Below are positions 18,046-25,987 of a DNA stretch of 64,000 nucleotides, one piece after another. The first letter of the stretch is position 1, and each line of letters begins with the position of its first letter. The notes beneath the pieces were generated by a model. The model was not told the DNA's origin. It saw nothing but the letters and a program-made list of their open reading frames with translations, and searched no databases. The stretch is from Plantactinospora endophytica (lineage in GTDB: Bacteria > Actinomycetota > Actinomycetes > Mycobacteriales > Micromonosporaceae), in the NCBI RefSeq assembly GCF_016862915.1, contig NZ_BONW01000013.1:496001-560000 (forward strand), written 5' to 3'. The position numbers and the translations under genes were made by a program.

Positions 18046-19311
18046 TCAGCGGTGGTTGGTGTGCGCGGCGGCCGGTGCCGCCGCCGCGCCCTTGGCCGGC
18101 GCGGCCGGCGCGTGGTTGCCGGCGTGCGGCGGCATCTGCCCGTTCTCGTCGAGTACGTGCATCCAGGTGGACATGCCCAGGTCGGAGTGGAACTGCATGT
18201 GGCAGTGCAGCATCCAGCGGCCCGGTCCCACCGAGTCACCCGCGACGAACTGCACGCCGAAGGTGTCACCCGGGCCGAGCGTCTTGTTGTCGATCACCGG
18301 GATCGAGTCGATCAGGGCCCGGTTGGTGCCCTCGACCACGCCGGTCCGGGTGTCCGCCCAGGAGTGCCCGTGCACGTGGAACGTGTGCATGTCGTCGCCG
18401 AGGCCGATCACGATGAACTCGACCCGCTCGCCGATCTTGGCGACGATGCAGGTCGGGCCGGGCACCGGGTTCACCGGGTCACAGGTGTCCGCCTCCGCGC
18501 TGCGCCGCAGGTTGATGGTCTGCCGGTCGCCGAAGGCGGTCACGTAGGTGCGGTCCGGCCGTACGTCGCCCTGCCGGCGAACCACGAGGCCGCCGAAGAG
18601 CCCGGAGCGCAGGCCCTGGGTGCCGTGCGGCCCGCCGACCACGTGGTCGTGGTACCACCAGTAGCCGGCGGTGCCCGGCGAGGTCGCGGTGCGCGGCTTG
18701 GCGAACCAGATGTACGTCCGCGACCCGCCCGGCGGCACGAACGAGTTGCTGTGCGTCGTGCCGTCGGACATCTGGGTGTACTTGACCCCGTGCACGTGCA
18801 GCGAGACGCCGATCGGATGCGCGGGATCGGTGCGCAACTGCTCCAGGGTCGCCGCCGGCACCTGGTTGTGCAGGGTGATCGCCAGGCACTCGCCCTCGAT
18901 CATCTCCATCGTCGGCCCCGGGTAGGAGGCCGTCTGCGGAGTGAGGCCGTAGCCGAGCCGGACCTGGTTGGTCACCGGGTCCTTGGGCAGCTCGACCGCG
19001 TACAGGTTCAGCCGGCGGTCCGGCGTGACACAGCCCTCCGGGCGTTCCGCCGACCGGGCGGCGAGGGCCGCCTCGACCGCCCGCTCGGCCGGCCGGGCGG
19101 TGGTACCGCCGGCCAGGGCCAGCCCGCCCGCGCCGACGGAGGTCACCAGCATGACGGCGGCGACCAGTACGGCCCGGCCGGCGCTGGTGCCGAAGAGCCG
19201 GCCCCGCGACACCGGGCGGGGCTCGGGCCCGCCGGCGGTCGGCGAGAGTACGACCTCGCCGATGTCGTTCGTTTCCTTGTCCAACGTGCTATCCAATCGC
19301 TCGGCCAGCAC
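18046..19311 (-). CDS. Two-domain multicopper oxidase (small laccase type)
   Basis: 421 residues. An N-terminal hydrophobic segment (AVLVAAVMLVTSVGAGGLALA) exports it. All four copper motifs are visible: HVHG, WYHDH, HTFHVHGHSW and HCHMQFHSDLGM, the last giving the T1 Cys, two His and an axial Met. The spacing and the phrases AGYWWYHDHVVG and IDNKTLGPGDTFG match the two-domain Streptomyces small laccases, which assemble as trimers. A His/Ala-rich tail ends the protein. The GTG at 19311 has no obvious ribosome binding site; a TTG at 19296 is an alternative. It sits 45 bases after the cupredoxin-repeat gene and 80 bases before the ThuA gene, so it is probably co-transcribed and may accept electrons from the cupredoxin domain. 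Confidence 0.88.
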   Translation of the reverse strand: MLAERLDSTLDKETNDIGEVVLSPTAGGPEPRPVSRGRLFGTSAGRAVLVAAVMLVTSVGAGGLALAGGTTARPAERAVEAALAARSAERPEGCVTPDRRLNLYAVELPKDPVTNQVRLGYGLTPQTASYPGPTMEMIEGECLAITLHNQVPAATLEQLRTDPAHPIGVSLHVHGVKYTQMSDGTTHSNSFVPPGGSRTYIWFAKPRTATSPGTAGYWWYHDHVVGGPHGTQGLRSGLFGGLVVRRQGDVRPDRTYVTAFGDRQTINLRRSAEADTCDPVNPVPGPTCIVAKIGERVEFIVIGLGDDMHTFHVHGHSWADTRTGVVEGTNRALIDSIPVIDNKTLGPGDTFGVQFVAGDSVGPGRWMLHCHMQFHSDLGMSTWMHVLDENGQMPPHAGNHAPAAPAKGAAAAPAAAHTNHR

Positions 19312-19356
19312 CGATGGCGCTGGTGGGCGGGAACCGGACGGCGTGCGAGGCCGGCG

Positions 19357-22300
19357 TCACTGGGTTGTCAGCGGCAGCGGGGCGACCCTGACGTTGCGGA
19401 AACTGACGATGTCGCTGGCACCGTGGTTCTGCAGGCCGACGTAGCCGGTCGCGTTCTGGCGCCCGGCGCCGCCCGGGTCGTCCGCCCGCGGCGGGTCGAA
19501 GACCGCGCCCGGTACGTTCACGTACTCGTTGATCAGCTCGCCGTTCCGGAACACCGAGTAGTGCTGGCCGACGACCCGGATCTCGTAGTCGTTCCAGGTG
19601 CCCTTGGGGGTGACCTGCGCGCCGTCGAGGTCGACCCGGTCGAACCCGTACACGGAGCCGCTCTTGTACTGGTCGCCGTCGGTCCGGTCGAAGATCTGCA
19701 GCTCGTGGCCGTACTTGATGGCCACCCACTCGGGGCGGGACTCCTGCGGGTGCTGGTGCACCTGCGGGAAGCGGACGAAGACGCCGCTGTTGGCCCGACC
19801 GTCACCGGGGGCGTCGTCGCGCCACTGGAGCTTCAGCGAGAAGTCGCCGTAGCTGCGGACCGGGAACCAGAGCATGCCGAGCCCGTCGACGGACCGGCTG
19901 GTGATCGACCCGTCGGCGTTGCGCCGGAAGCCGCCCGCGCCGACCTGCTCCCACAGCTTGAACGAGGCGTTGGTGCGGTCGAGGATCGGCTGGTAGCCCT
20001 GCTGTGCTTCGGACCTGCCGACGCCGGACTCGCGGGCCGTGCGTACCAGGGCGTTCCTCTCCTTGAGCTGGAGCTGGCCGCGGACGTGCAGCCGCTCGGC
20101 GATCGCCGTGACGTGGTCCACGAACTCGGCGTGGGTGGGCCAGGCCCGCTCGTCCTCGATCAGGTTGTTGATCGAGCAGCGGCCCTCGACGACCCGGTTG
20201 GCGACACCGCTGTCCAGCGTGCCGGTCCAGACCGTCGGCCGGGTGTCGGTGACCAGGCAGGCGGGTGCCGGCGGTCGGCTCTCCACCACCGTGAAGGTGG
20301 TCGACGCGGTGCCGGAGACGTTGCCGGCCCGGTCGGTGGCCCGGTAGCTGACCGTGTGTGCACCCGGGGTGTTCACCGTCAGCGGGCCGGAGTAGACGAC
20401 GTAGCCGCGCCCGTCGAGGGCGTACTCGACCCGGAAGACGCCGGAGCCGGTGTCGGTGGCGGTCAGCACGATGGTGGCGCTGCCGACGTACGCCCAGCTT
20501 CCGTCCTGCTGCCCGGTGATCGCGGCGGTCACCGTGGGTGCGGTGTTGTCGGCGGCCGGCGGCTGGACCACCCGGAAGGAGACCGATCCGGGGGTGGAGG
20601 TGTTGCCGGCGACGTCGGTGGCCCGGTAGCTGACGGTGTGCTCACCGGGCTGGTTGACGGTCACCGGTGCGGTGTAGGCGGCGTACGGCTGGCCGTCGAG
20701 CGAGTACTCGACCTTGTCGACGCCCGATCCGGCGTCGGTGGCGGTGACGGTGACCGTGGCCGCACCGACGTACGCCCCGGTGCCGTCCCGGTTGCCGGCG
20801 ACGGCGGCGGTCGCGGTCGGCGGGGTGCTGTCGTCCGGCCGCGCGACCACCCGGAAGGTGACGGACTGCGGTGCCGAGGTGTTGCCGGCCTTGTCGGTGG
20901 CCCGGTAGCTGACCGTGTGCTCACCGGCCTGGTTGACGGTCACCGGCGCGGTGTAGGCGGCGTACTGCCCGCCGTCCAGCGAGTATTCGATCTTGTCGAC
21001 GCCCGACTCGGTGTCGGTGGCGGTGACGGTCACCGTGGCCGACCCGAGGTAGCCGCCGTTGTCGTCGCGGTCGCCGGTGACCCCGCCGGTCACGGTCGGC
21101 GCCGTGGTGTCCGGGGTGGACGTGTCGGCCACCTCGAACGCGACGGACTGCGGTGCCGAGGTGTTGCCGGCCTTGTCGGTGGCCCGGTAGTTGACCGTGT
21201 GCTGGCCCGGCTGGTGCACCATCACCGGTGCGGTGTAGGTGGCGTACGCCTGGCCGTTCAGCGAGTACTCGACCTTGTCGACGCCGGACTCGGTGTCGCT
21301 GGCGGTCAACGTGACGGTGGCCATGCCGAGGTACTCGTCGTCCTCGTTCTGTTCGCCGGTGACGGCGGCGGTCACCGTCGGCGCGGTGGTGTCCGGGTTC
21401 GGCGGCGCGACCACCTGGAAGGCGGCCGACTGCACCGGTGAGGTGTTGCCGGCGACGTCGGTGGCCCGGTAGGTCACCGTGTGCTGGCCGACGGTGCTGA
21501 CCGTGACCGGGGCGGTGTAGGTGGCGTACTGCCCGCCGTCCAGCGAGTACTCGACCTTGTCGACGCCGGACTCGGTGTCGGTGGCGCTCAGCGTGACGGT
21601 GGCCGTGCCGACGTACGCGTCGTTCTCGTCCTGTTCGCCGGTGACGGCGGCGGTCACCGTCGGTGCGGTGGTGTCCGGACTCGACGGCCGCACCACCTCG
21701 AAGGCGGTCGATCCCACCGGGGAGGTGTTGCCCGCCACGTCGGTGGCCCGGTACGTCACCGTGTGCTGCCCGTAGGCGCTCACCGTGACCGGGCCGGAGT
21801 AGGTGCCGTACGCCCCGCCGTCCAGCGAGTACTCGATCCGGCCGACGCCCGATCCGCTGTCGGTGGCCGACAGGGTCACCGTGGCGGAGCCGACGTAGGC
21901 GCCGTTCTCGTCCTGCTCACCGGTGACCTGCGCGGCGACCGTCGGCGGGGTGGTGTCCTCGCCGCCGCCGGTGACGACGAAGGTGCCGGTCATCATCCCG
22001 TGCCCGGGGATCGCACAGAAGTACCGGTAGGTGCCGGGCGTCAGCGTCACGTCGACGGTCCACCGGCCCTGGTTGGCATCGAACGGGTCGGCCAGGATGT
22101 TCACGTTGACGTCGTTGTTGTACTCCGGGTTACCGGTGTCGAACGTGAGGGTGTGCTGCATGCCGGTGGTGTTGCCGGTCGCGGCGCTGTTCTCGAAGAT
22201 GAGCGTTGCCGGTCCCGCGACCGCCGTGGTGGGCGCGGAGGTGTAGGACTGCGTACTGTTGCCGGCCGTCCAGGTGAGCACCTGGGCCTGTAGTTGGCGG

Positions 22301-22500
22301 TCCGATCGGAGACCGATCGGTGCGATTGGCTCGGGGTCCACGGGGCGGGCGCCGGCCGGTACGGCGACGAGCACCGAGCCGGTGAGCAGGACGGCCAGTG
22401 CCGCGAGCATCCTCATCGGTCGGCCCGACCGGCCCGTGGCGAGCCGGGCGAGCAGCCGCGGACGCCGTGGCGGGCCGCTTCGCACAGGAAAAGCTGGCAT
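19357..22500 (-). CDS. Secreted cupredoxin / six Ig-like repeats / DUF1080 protein
   Basis: 1047 residues. After a signal peptide (MRMLAALAVLLTGSVLVAV) comes a plastocyanin-like cupredoxin (about 60-165) with ligands in MQHTLTF and YFCAIPGHGMM (His, Cys, His, Met). Six tandem repeats of about 94 residues follow (about 170-740), each with YSLDGG...HTVxYRATDxAGN, the type annotated as OmpL47-like. Then come the same Cys-containing linker as in the ThuA protein (DTRPTVWTGTLDSGVANR) and a DUF1080/3-keto-disaccharide hydrolase domain (about 840-1047). The ATG at 22500 follows GAAAGGTG; an upstream ATG at 22575 is less protein-like. It is the first gene of the operon with the laccase and ThuA genes. 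The cupredoxin suggests electron transfer to the laccase (inference). Confidence 0.85.
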   Translation of the reverse strand: MPAFPVRSGPPRRPRLLARLATGRSGRPMRMLAALAVLLTGSVLVAVPAGARPVDPEPIAPIGLRSDRQLQAQVLTWTAGNSTQSYTSAPTTAVAGPATLIFENSAATGNTTGMQHTLTFDTGNPEYNNDVNVNILADPFDANQGRWTVDVTLTPGTYRYFCAIPGHGMMTGTFVVTGGGEDTTPPTVAAQVTGEQDENGAYVGSATVTLSATDSGSGVGRIEYSLDGGAYGTYSGPVTVSAYGQHTVTYRATDVAGNTSPVGSTAFEVVRPSSPDTTAPTVTAAVTGEQDENDAYVGTATVTLSATDTESGVDKVEYSLDGGQYATYTAPVTVSTVGQHTVTYRATDVAGNTSPVQSAAFQVVAPPNPDTTAPTVTAAVTGEQNEDDEYLGMATVTLTASDTESGVDKVEYSLNGQAYATYTAPVMVHQPGQHTVNYRATDKAGNTSAPQSVAFEVADTSTPDTTAPTVTGGVTGDRDDNGGYLGSATVTVTATDTESGVDKIEYSLDGGQYAAYTAPVTVNQAGEHTVSYRATDKAGNTSAPQSVTFRVVARPDDSTPPTATAAVAGNRDGTGAYVGAATVTVTATDAGSGVDKVEYSLDGQPYAAYTAPVTVNQPGEHTVSYRATDVAGNTSTPGSVSFRVVQPPAADNTAPTVTAAITGQQDGSWAYVGSATIVLTATDTGSGVFRVEYALDGRGYVVYSGPLTVNTPGAHTVSYRATDRAGNVSGTASTTFTVVESRPPAPACLVTDTRPTVWTGTLDSGVANRVVEGRCSINNLIEDERAWPTHAEFVDHVTAIAERLHVRGQLQLKERNALVRTARESGVGRSEAQQGYQPILDRTNASFKLWEQVGAGGFRRNADGSITSRSVDGLGMLWFPVRSYGDFSLKLQWRDDAPGDGRANSGVFVRFPQVHQHPQESRPEWVAIKYGHELQIFDRTDGDQYKSGSVYGFDRVDLDGAQVTPKGTWNDYEIRVVGQHYSVFRNGELINEYVNVPGAVFDPPRADDPGGAGRQNATGYVGLQNHGASDIVSFRNVRVAPLPLTTQ
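20290..21957 (-). repeat. Six tandem 282-bp coding repeats (Ig-like domains)
   Basis: Within the cupredoxin/DUF1080 gene the DNA repeats with a period of about 282 bases. Boundaries can be followed by recurring GTGGTGTCCGG-like segments near 21950, 21670, 21395, 21110, 20835 and 20550. Repeats 2 and 3 are the most alike; repeats 1 and 6 are more diverged. Confidence 0.8.
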
Positions 22501-23479
22501 GTCGAACACACCTTTCGCGAGTCTGGCATGAACGTCGACGACCCGTGGGGGCTCGCGTGGATCGACGGGTGACATGGCGGCAGACCGCACCCCGGTGTGA
22601 TCCACGATGGTGGGTCCGGTGCTGCGGCTGGCGGCCTGTCAGGGCTGGCGTGTGGGGGTGTCGGATCGGGGGTAGGTGGACGCGGACGAGGTCGGACCCG
22701 CACCGGAGGGGCCGCCGGTCGCCTCGCCCGGGGGTTGGCCGGGACCGACGTCGGTACGGGCCTGGCGCGGGCTGGCCCCGCCAGGACGGTCTGCGGGCAC
22801 GCCGACCTGGGGAGACGGGCCTCCCCGGCCGAGCCGTGGCTCTCAGACGATTGAGCTAACCGCGCCGCCGGTTACCTCGATGAAACATGTTGATGTTGTC
22901 CGACACTAACCGTCTTGGCGTCAACATGTCTAGATCTTTCGAAGAGATAGGACGCACTTTCGTTCGTTGTGACAAAAGCGATTGGATGAGCGTGCGGGTC
23001 GCCTCTTCCGTCCTGATGAAGGATGTCGATGTAATGCCTGGTTCATCCGCACTTGCTCACGAGATCCCCGACGATACCGGCCGAATGCGACAGTTATCTG
23101 TCCAGTCCGGATTCACGGCTTAGGGGTGGGTCCGCAGTGATGGTCAGAGCGAGCGGCAGACGCCGACGGCGGCACCGACCGCTGCGCGGGCTGTCCTGCC
23201 GACCGGACAGACCACTGCCACCGACTGGGACACCCCGGCGGACTGGGCGCTGCCTGTCGGCCGGACACCTCGGCGCGGGTCGCCGCCTTCGGTGGAGATC
23301 CCGCCGGAGCTGTCCGCCCGGTCGGACCGCGACGGGTCGGTCCCACCCGTGCTGTCGCAACTGCGCCAGTTGTCCACCGGTACGAGACTGATGACCGGTT
23401 CAGGTCGCGGAGGCGAACCCGTGGTGGTCGCCCCGGGGGTGCTTTCGTCGGTGCCGCGTCCCGGAAGCTCGGAGGAACG
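22501..23479. other. 979-base intergenic region with an AT-rich island
   Basis: The region lies between the divergent cupredoxin operon and the gene at 23480. Bases about 22870-23110 are clearly lower in GC than the surroundings. They contain an inverted repeat, ACATGTTGA (22885-22893) with TCAACATGT (22921-22929), and TTGTGACAAAAGC (22967-22979). The rest is GC-rich and without a convincing gene. It is long enough to hold promoters for both flanking units, but I could not fix a -35/-10 pair. Confidence 0.45.
22885..22929. promoter_or_regulatory. Inverted repeat, possible operator
   Basis: ACATGTTGA and its exact complement TCAACATGT are 27 bases apart inside the AT-rich island upstream of the secreted copper operon and of the gene at 23480. 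It could be a paired regulator site or a hairpin; the protein is unknown. Confidence 0.35.
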
Positions 23480-23775
23480 ATGATCAATCTACAGGTACGC
23501 GGAGAGACCGGGGAGATCCTGGTGCACGGGTCCAGCCAACTGGCCTGGACGTCGACGGTCGGTCGGATAGACGAGGAGCGGTTCCCGTTCCTGGGGAGCC
23601 TGTTGCCCTACGCGGACACCATGTTCAACTCGCGGCAGACGCCGAGGCTCCGGCGCGAACTCGCCGCCCACGAGGTCCGGGAGATCCTCGGGGCGGATGC
23701 CGTGGCGGAGATCGAGGCGCTCTGTGCGCAGGTCGAGAATGGACAGCACCTGTATCTGTGTTCGTGGGCGACTGA
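23480..23775 (+). CDS. Small conserved-looking protein with probable C-terminal frameshift
   Basis: GGAGG precedes the ATG. About 95 residues are protein-like: MINLQVRGETGEILVHGSSQ, RIDEERFPFLGSLLPYADT, RELAAHEVREILGADAVAE and ENGQHLYLC. In the annotated frame the end reads LYLCSWATDP and never stops before 25381, on the opposite strand of a nucleoside hydrolase. With one extra T after position 23761 the end would read LYLCFVGD and stop at the TGA at 23773-23775. I therefore think the true protein is about 98 residues and that a base was lost here, by sequencing error or mutation. I do not recognise the function; it stands alone after a long regulatory region. Confidence 0.55.
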
Positions 23776-23881
23776 CCCGGCCCCGGGCCGCCGCCTCCGG
23801 CCGCCGACGACCGCTGCCCGCCGCATCTCGCCGTGCCGACTCGTCCGGCAGGACCGGTGCGGGAGGACCCGGGACGGGCCT

Positions 23882-24835
23882 CTATCCCGGGACCGGCGGG
23901 GTGGGGGCCAACCGTGCGACGGCGCCGACCACCAGGTCCCAGAACGGTTCGGCGTCCAGCCGCATCGCCACGTTGGCGTTGTCCGGTGCGGCGGTGCGGT
24001 GGTGCAGGTCGACCACTGTCGCGCCCCGGGTGTGCGTACCGGCCAGTTCCACCGCGACCGGTGCCGGCACACAGGCGACGATCGACGGGTCGATCACCCG
24101 GGCGACCGCGATCGGGTCGTGCAGCGGCGGGTCGGCCAGCCCGAACACGGTCTCGTACGTCGTCGCGAAGAACGTCATGAGGTCGACGCAGAACCGGGCG
24201 AGGTCGGTGTCGAGCCGCTGGAACCGCGCGATGACGTCCCGCGTCGCCAGCGCCTGGTGCGTGATGTTCAGCCCGCACATCGTCACCGGCAGACCGGAGC
24301 GCAGCACGATATCGGCGGCCTCCGGATCCACCGCCACGTTGAACTCACCGTACGGCGTGACGTTGCCGCGCCCCGTCGAGCCGCCCATGAAGACGATCTC
24401 GCGGATCCTCGGCGCCACCTCCGGGTGGTCCCGCAGCAGCGTCGCGATGTTGGTGAGCGGTCCGGTGGGTACCAGCGTGACGGGTTCCGGATGGTCGAGC
24501 AGGATCCGGCGGATCAGCGCGACGGCGTGCTCGTCGACGACGGGGACCGTCGGCTCGCCCAGGGTCGGGCCGTCGAGTCCGCTCGCCCCGTGGATCTCCG
24601 GCGCCACCCGCAGTTCGCCGACGAGCGGCGCGGCGCAGCCGGCGGCGACCGGCACGTCGGTGATGCCGGCGATGGTGCAGATCCGCCGTGCGTTCACCGT
24701 GGTCTTGTCCAGGGTCTGGTTGCCGGCGACGGTGGTGATGGCGAGCAGCTCGATCCGGGGGTCGGCCGCCGCCAGCAGCAGGGCCAGCGCGTCGTCGTGT
24801 CCCGGGTCGCAGTCGAGGATCATCGGCGTAGCCAA
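23882..24835 (-). CDS. Inosine/uridine-preferring nucleoside hydrolase
   Basis: 317 residues, standard for the family. The calcium-binding signature DCDPGHDDALALLLA is at the N-terminus. VPTGPLTNIA and FMGGSTGRGNVTPYGEFNV follow, and the catalytic His-Asp pair is in PPLHDPIAVA. It hydrolyses N-glycosidic bonds of ribonucleosides for salvage; substrate preference cannot be read from the sequence. The TTG at 24835 has GAAGGGTGG at good spacing; an ATG at 24823, just before ILDCDPGHDD, is also possible. It is convergent with the small gene at 23480 and divergent from the VOC gene at 24965. Confidence 0.9.
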   Translation of the reverse strand: MATPMILDCDPGHDDALALLLAAADPRIELLAITTVAGNQTLDKTTVNARRICTIAGITDVPVAAGCAAPLVGELRVAPEIHGASGLDGPTLGEPTVPVVDEHAVALIRRILLDHPEPVTLVPTGPLTNIATLLRDHPEVAPRIREIVFMGGSTGRGNVTPYGEFNVAVDPEAADIVLRSGLPVTMCGLNITHQALATRDVIARFQRLDTDLARFCVDLMTFFATTYETVFGLADPPLHDPIAVARVIDPSIVACVPAPVAVELAGTHTRGATVVDLHHRTAAPDNANVAMRLDAEPFWDLVVGAVARLAPTPPVPG

Positions 24836-24951
24836 GGAACACCACCCTTCTCCGAGGTCCGCGACAGCGGTCGTCCCACGGTACGGCAGCAGTCGTCACA
24901 GGCCGGCCGGACCGGTCAGGAATCGAGAAGCACCGGCGTCCGTGCCGCACC

Positions 24952-24957
24952 TAGCGT
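24952..24957 (+). promoter_or_regulatory. Candidate -10 box of a leaderless transcript
   Basis: TAGCGT ends seven bases before the ATG at 24965, and no ribosome binding site is visible. This is the usual geometry of leaderless actinobacterial mRNAs. Confidence 0.45.
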
Positions 24958-24964
24958 GGCTTGC

Positions 24965-25381
24965 ATGGACATCACCATCCACGCCAGCTTCCTGCCGCAC
25001 GTCGACCCGGACGCCTCCCTGGCCTTCTACCGCGACACCCTCGGCTTCGAGGTCCGCGACGACGTCGGCTACGACGGGATGCGGTGGATCAGGGTCGGTC
25101 CGGCCGACCAGCCCGGTACGTCCCTGGTGCTGGAGCCGCCGGCCGCCGACCCCGGCATCACCGCCGACGAGCGCCGCACCATCACCGAGATGATGGCCAA
25201 GGGCACTTACGCCGGCATCACCCTGGCCACCGCCGACCTGGACGGCACCTTCGAGCGGTTGCAGGCCGACGGCAGCGGCGCCGAGGTCGTCCAGGAGCCG
25301 ACCGAGCAGCCGTACGGGGTACGCGACTGCGCGGTCCGCGACCCGGCCGGCAACCTGATCCGGATCCAGGAACTGCGCTGA
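24965..25381 (+). CDS. VOC/glyoxalase-family protein
   Basis: 138 residues. It opens with ITIHASFLPHVDPDASLAFY and ends AVRDPAGNLIRIQEL, typical of the single-unit VOC subclass with paired beta-alpha-beta-beta-beta modules. GMRWIRVGP and TSLVLEPP are core strands. The start is set by the VOC fold and by TAGCGT seven bases upstream, suggesting leaderless translation. It is divergent from the nucleoside hydrolase gene. Substrate unknown. Confidence 0.82.
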   Translation: MDITIHASFLPHVDPDASLAFYRDTLGFEVRDDVGYDGMRWIRVGPADQPGTSLVLEPPAADPGITADERRTITEMMAKGTYAGITLATADLDGTFERLQADGSGAEVVQEPTEQPYGVRDCAVRDPAGNLIRIQELR

Positions 25382-25987
25382 GCCGCACCGCGACTACCGA
25401 GCGCTGTCGACGTCGAGGCCGTCCAGGTGCGGCGGGGACAGCCGCCGGACCACCTCGGTCGATGTCGGCCGATCCCCGACCTCGGCACAATTCCGAAGCG
25501 AGGCGCCGGAGGTTTTCGTCCCACGGCATCCGGCGCCGAATGCCTTGATTCCACGGCTACCACCCGCGCGGATTACCGGACGCCGTGGCAGCCGGTCCGG
25601 GCAGCGGTTACGAGATCGGTGCGGTGCGGTCTGGAGCCGCCGTGGGGTGGCGTGTAACCTCCTCCCTCGGCGATGGTGGCATTCCGGATCCCAGACAGCC
25701 CGGCCCCGGATTCCGCCGCCGACCGCGGTAGTTCCGAACGAGAACATCACGACTGAGACCGTGCGGCGCCGCTCCGAGGCGTTATGCCGCCCGTGCACCG
25801 GAACGAACAGCGCCACCGGTCAGACAGGTCCACAATGGAGTGGCTTGCCGACGTCGCCGGATTGGCGTGGGCGGCATCGACTCCAGGGACGCGACGATCG
25901 GCTGTTTCGGTATCTGGACGGGACGGCTAGTGCGAGACCGGACAGATTGGTAGGGTTGCGCACACATCGGCAACGGCCTCCTGTGCC
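25382..25987. other. 606-base intergenic region before the conservon
   Basis: I see no convincing gene on either strand. On the minus strand the segment 25394-25520 reads SPPHLDGLDVDSAR at its end and looks slightly protein-like, but it has no start context and may be chance. A TAGGGT at 25951-25956 is a weak -10 candidate for the conservon; no matching -35 was found. Confidence 0.35.

Noticed and set aside
17977-21441. Open frame of 1154 codons on the plus strand
   Set aside because: Antisense of the laccase and the repeat protein. The repeated VDGHRRGVGG pattern simply mirrors the Ig-like repeats on the other strand.
22834-22866. Sequence on the minus strand resembling a tRNA 5' end and D-arm (GGTTAGCTCAATCG then GAGAGC)
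   Set aside because: The acceptor and D-arm look right, but no anticodon arm or GGTTCGA-type T-arm follows. It could be a chance match or a small relic; I do not call a tRNA or an attachment site.
22887-23123. 78-residue open frame in the AT-rich island
   Set aside because: No ribosome binding site, low coding bias, and it crosses the inverted repeat. More likely regulatory DNA.
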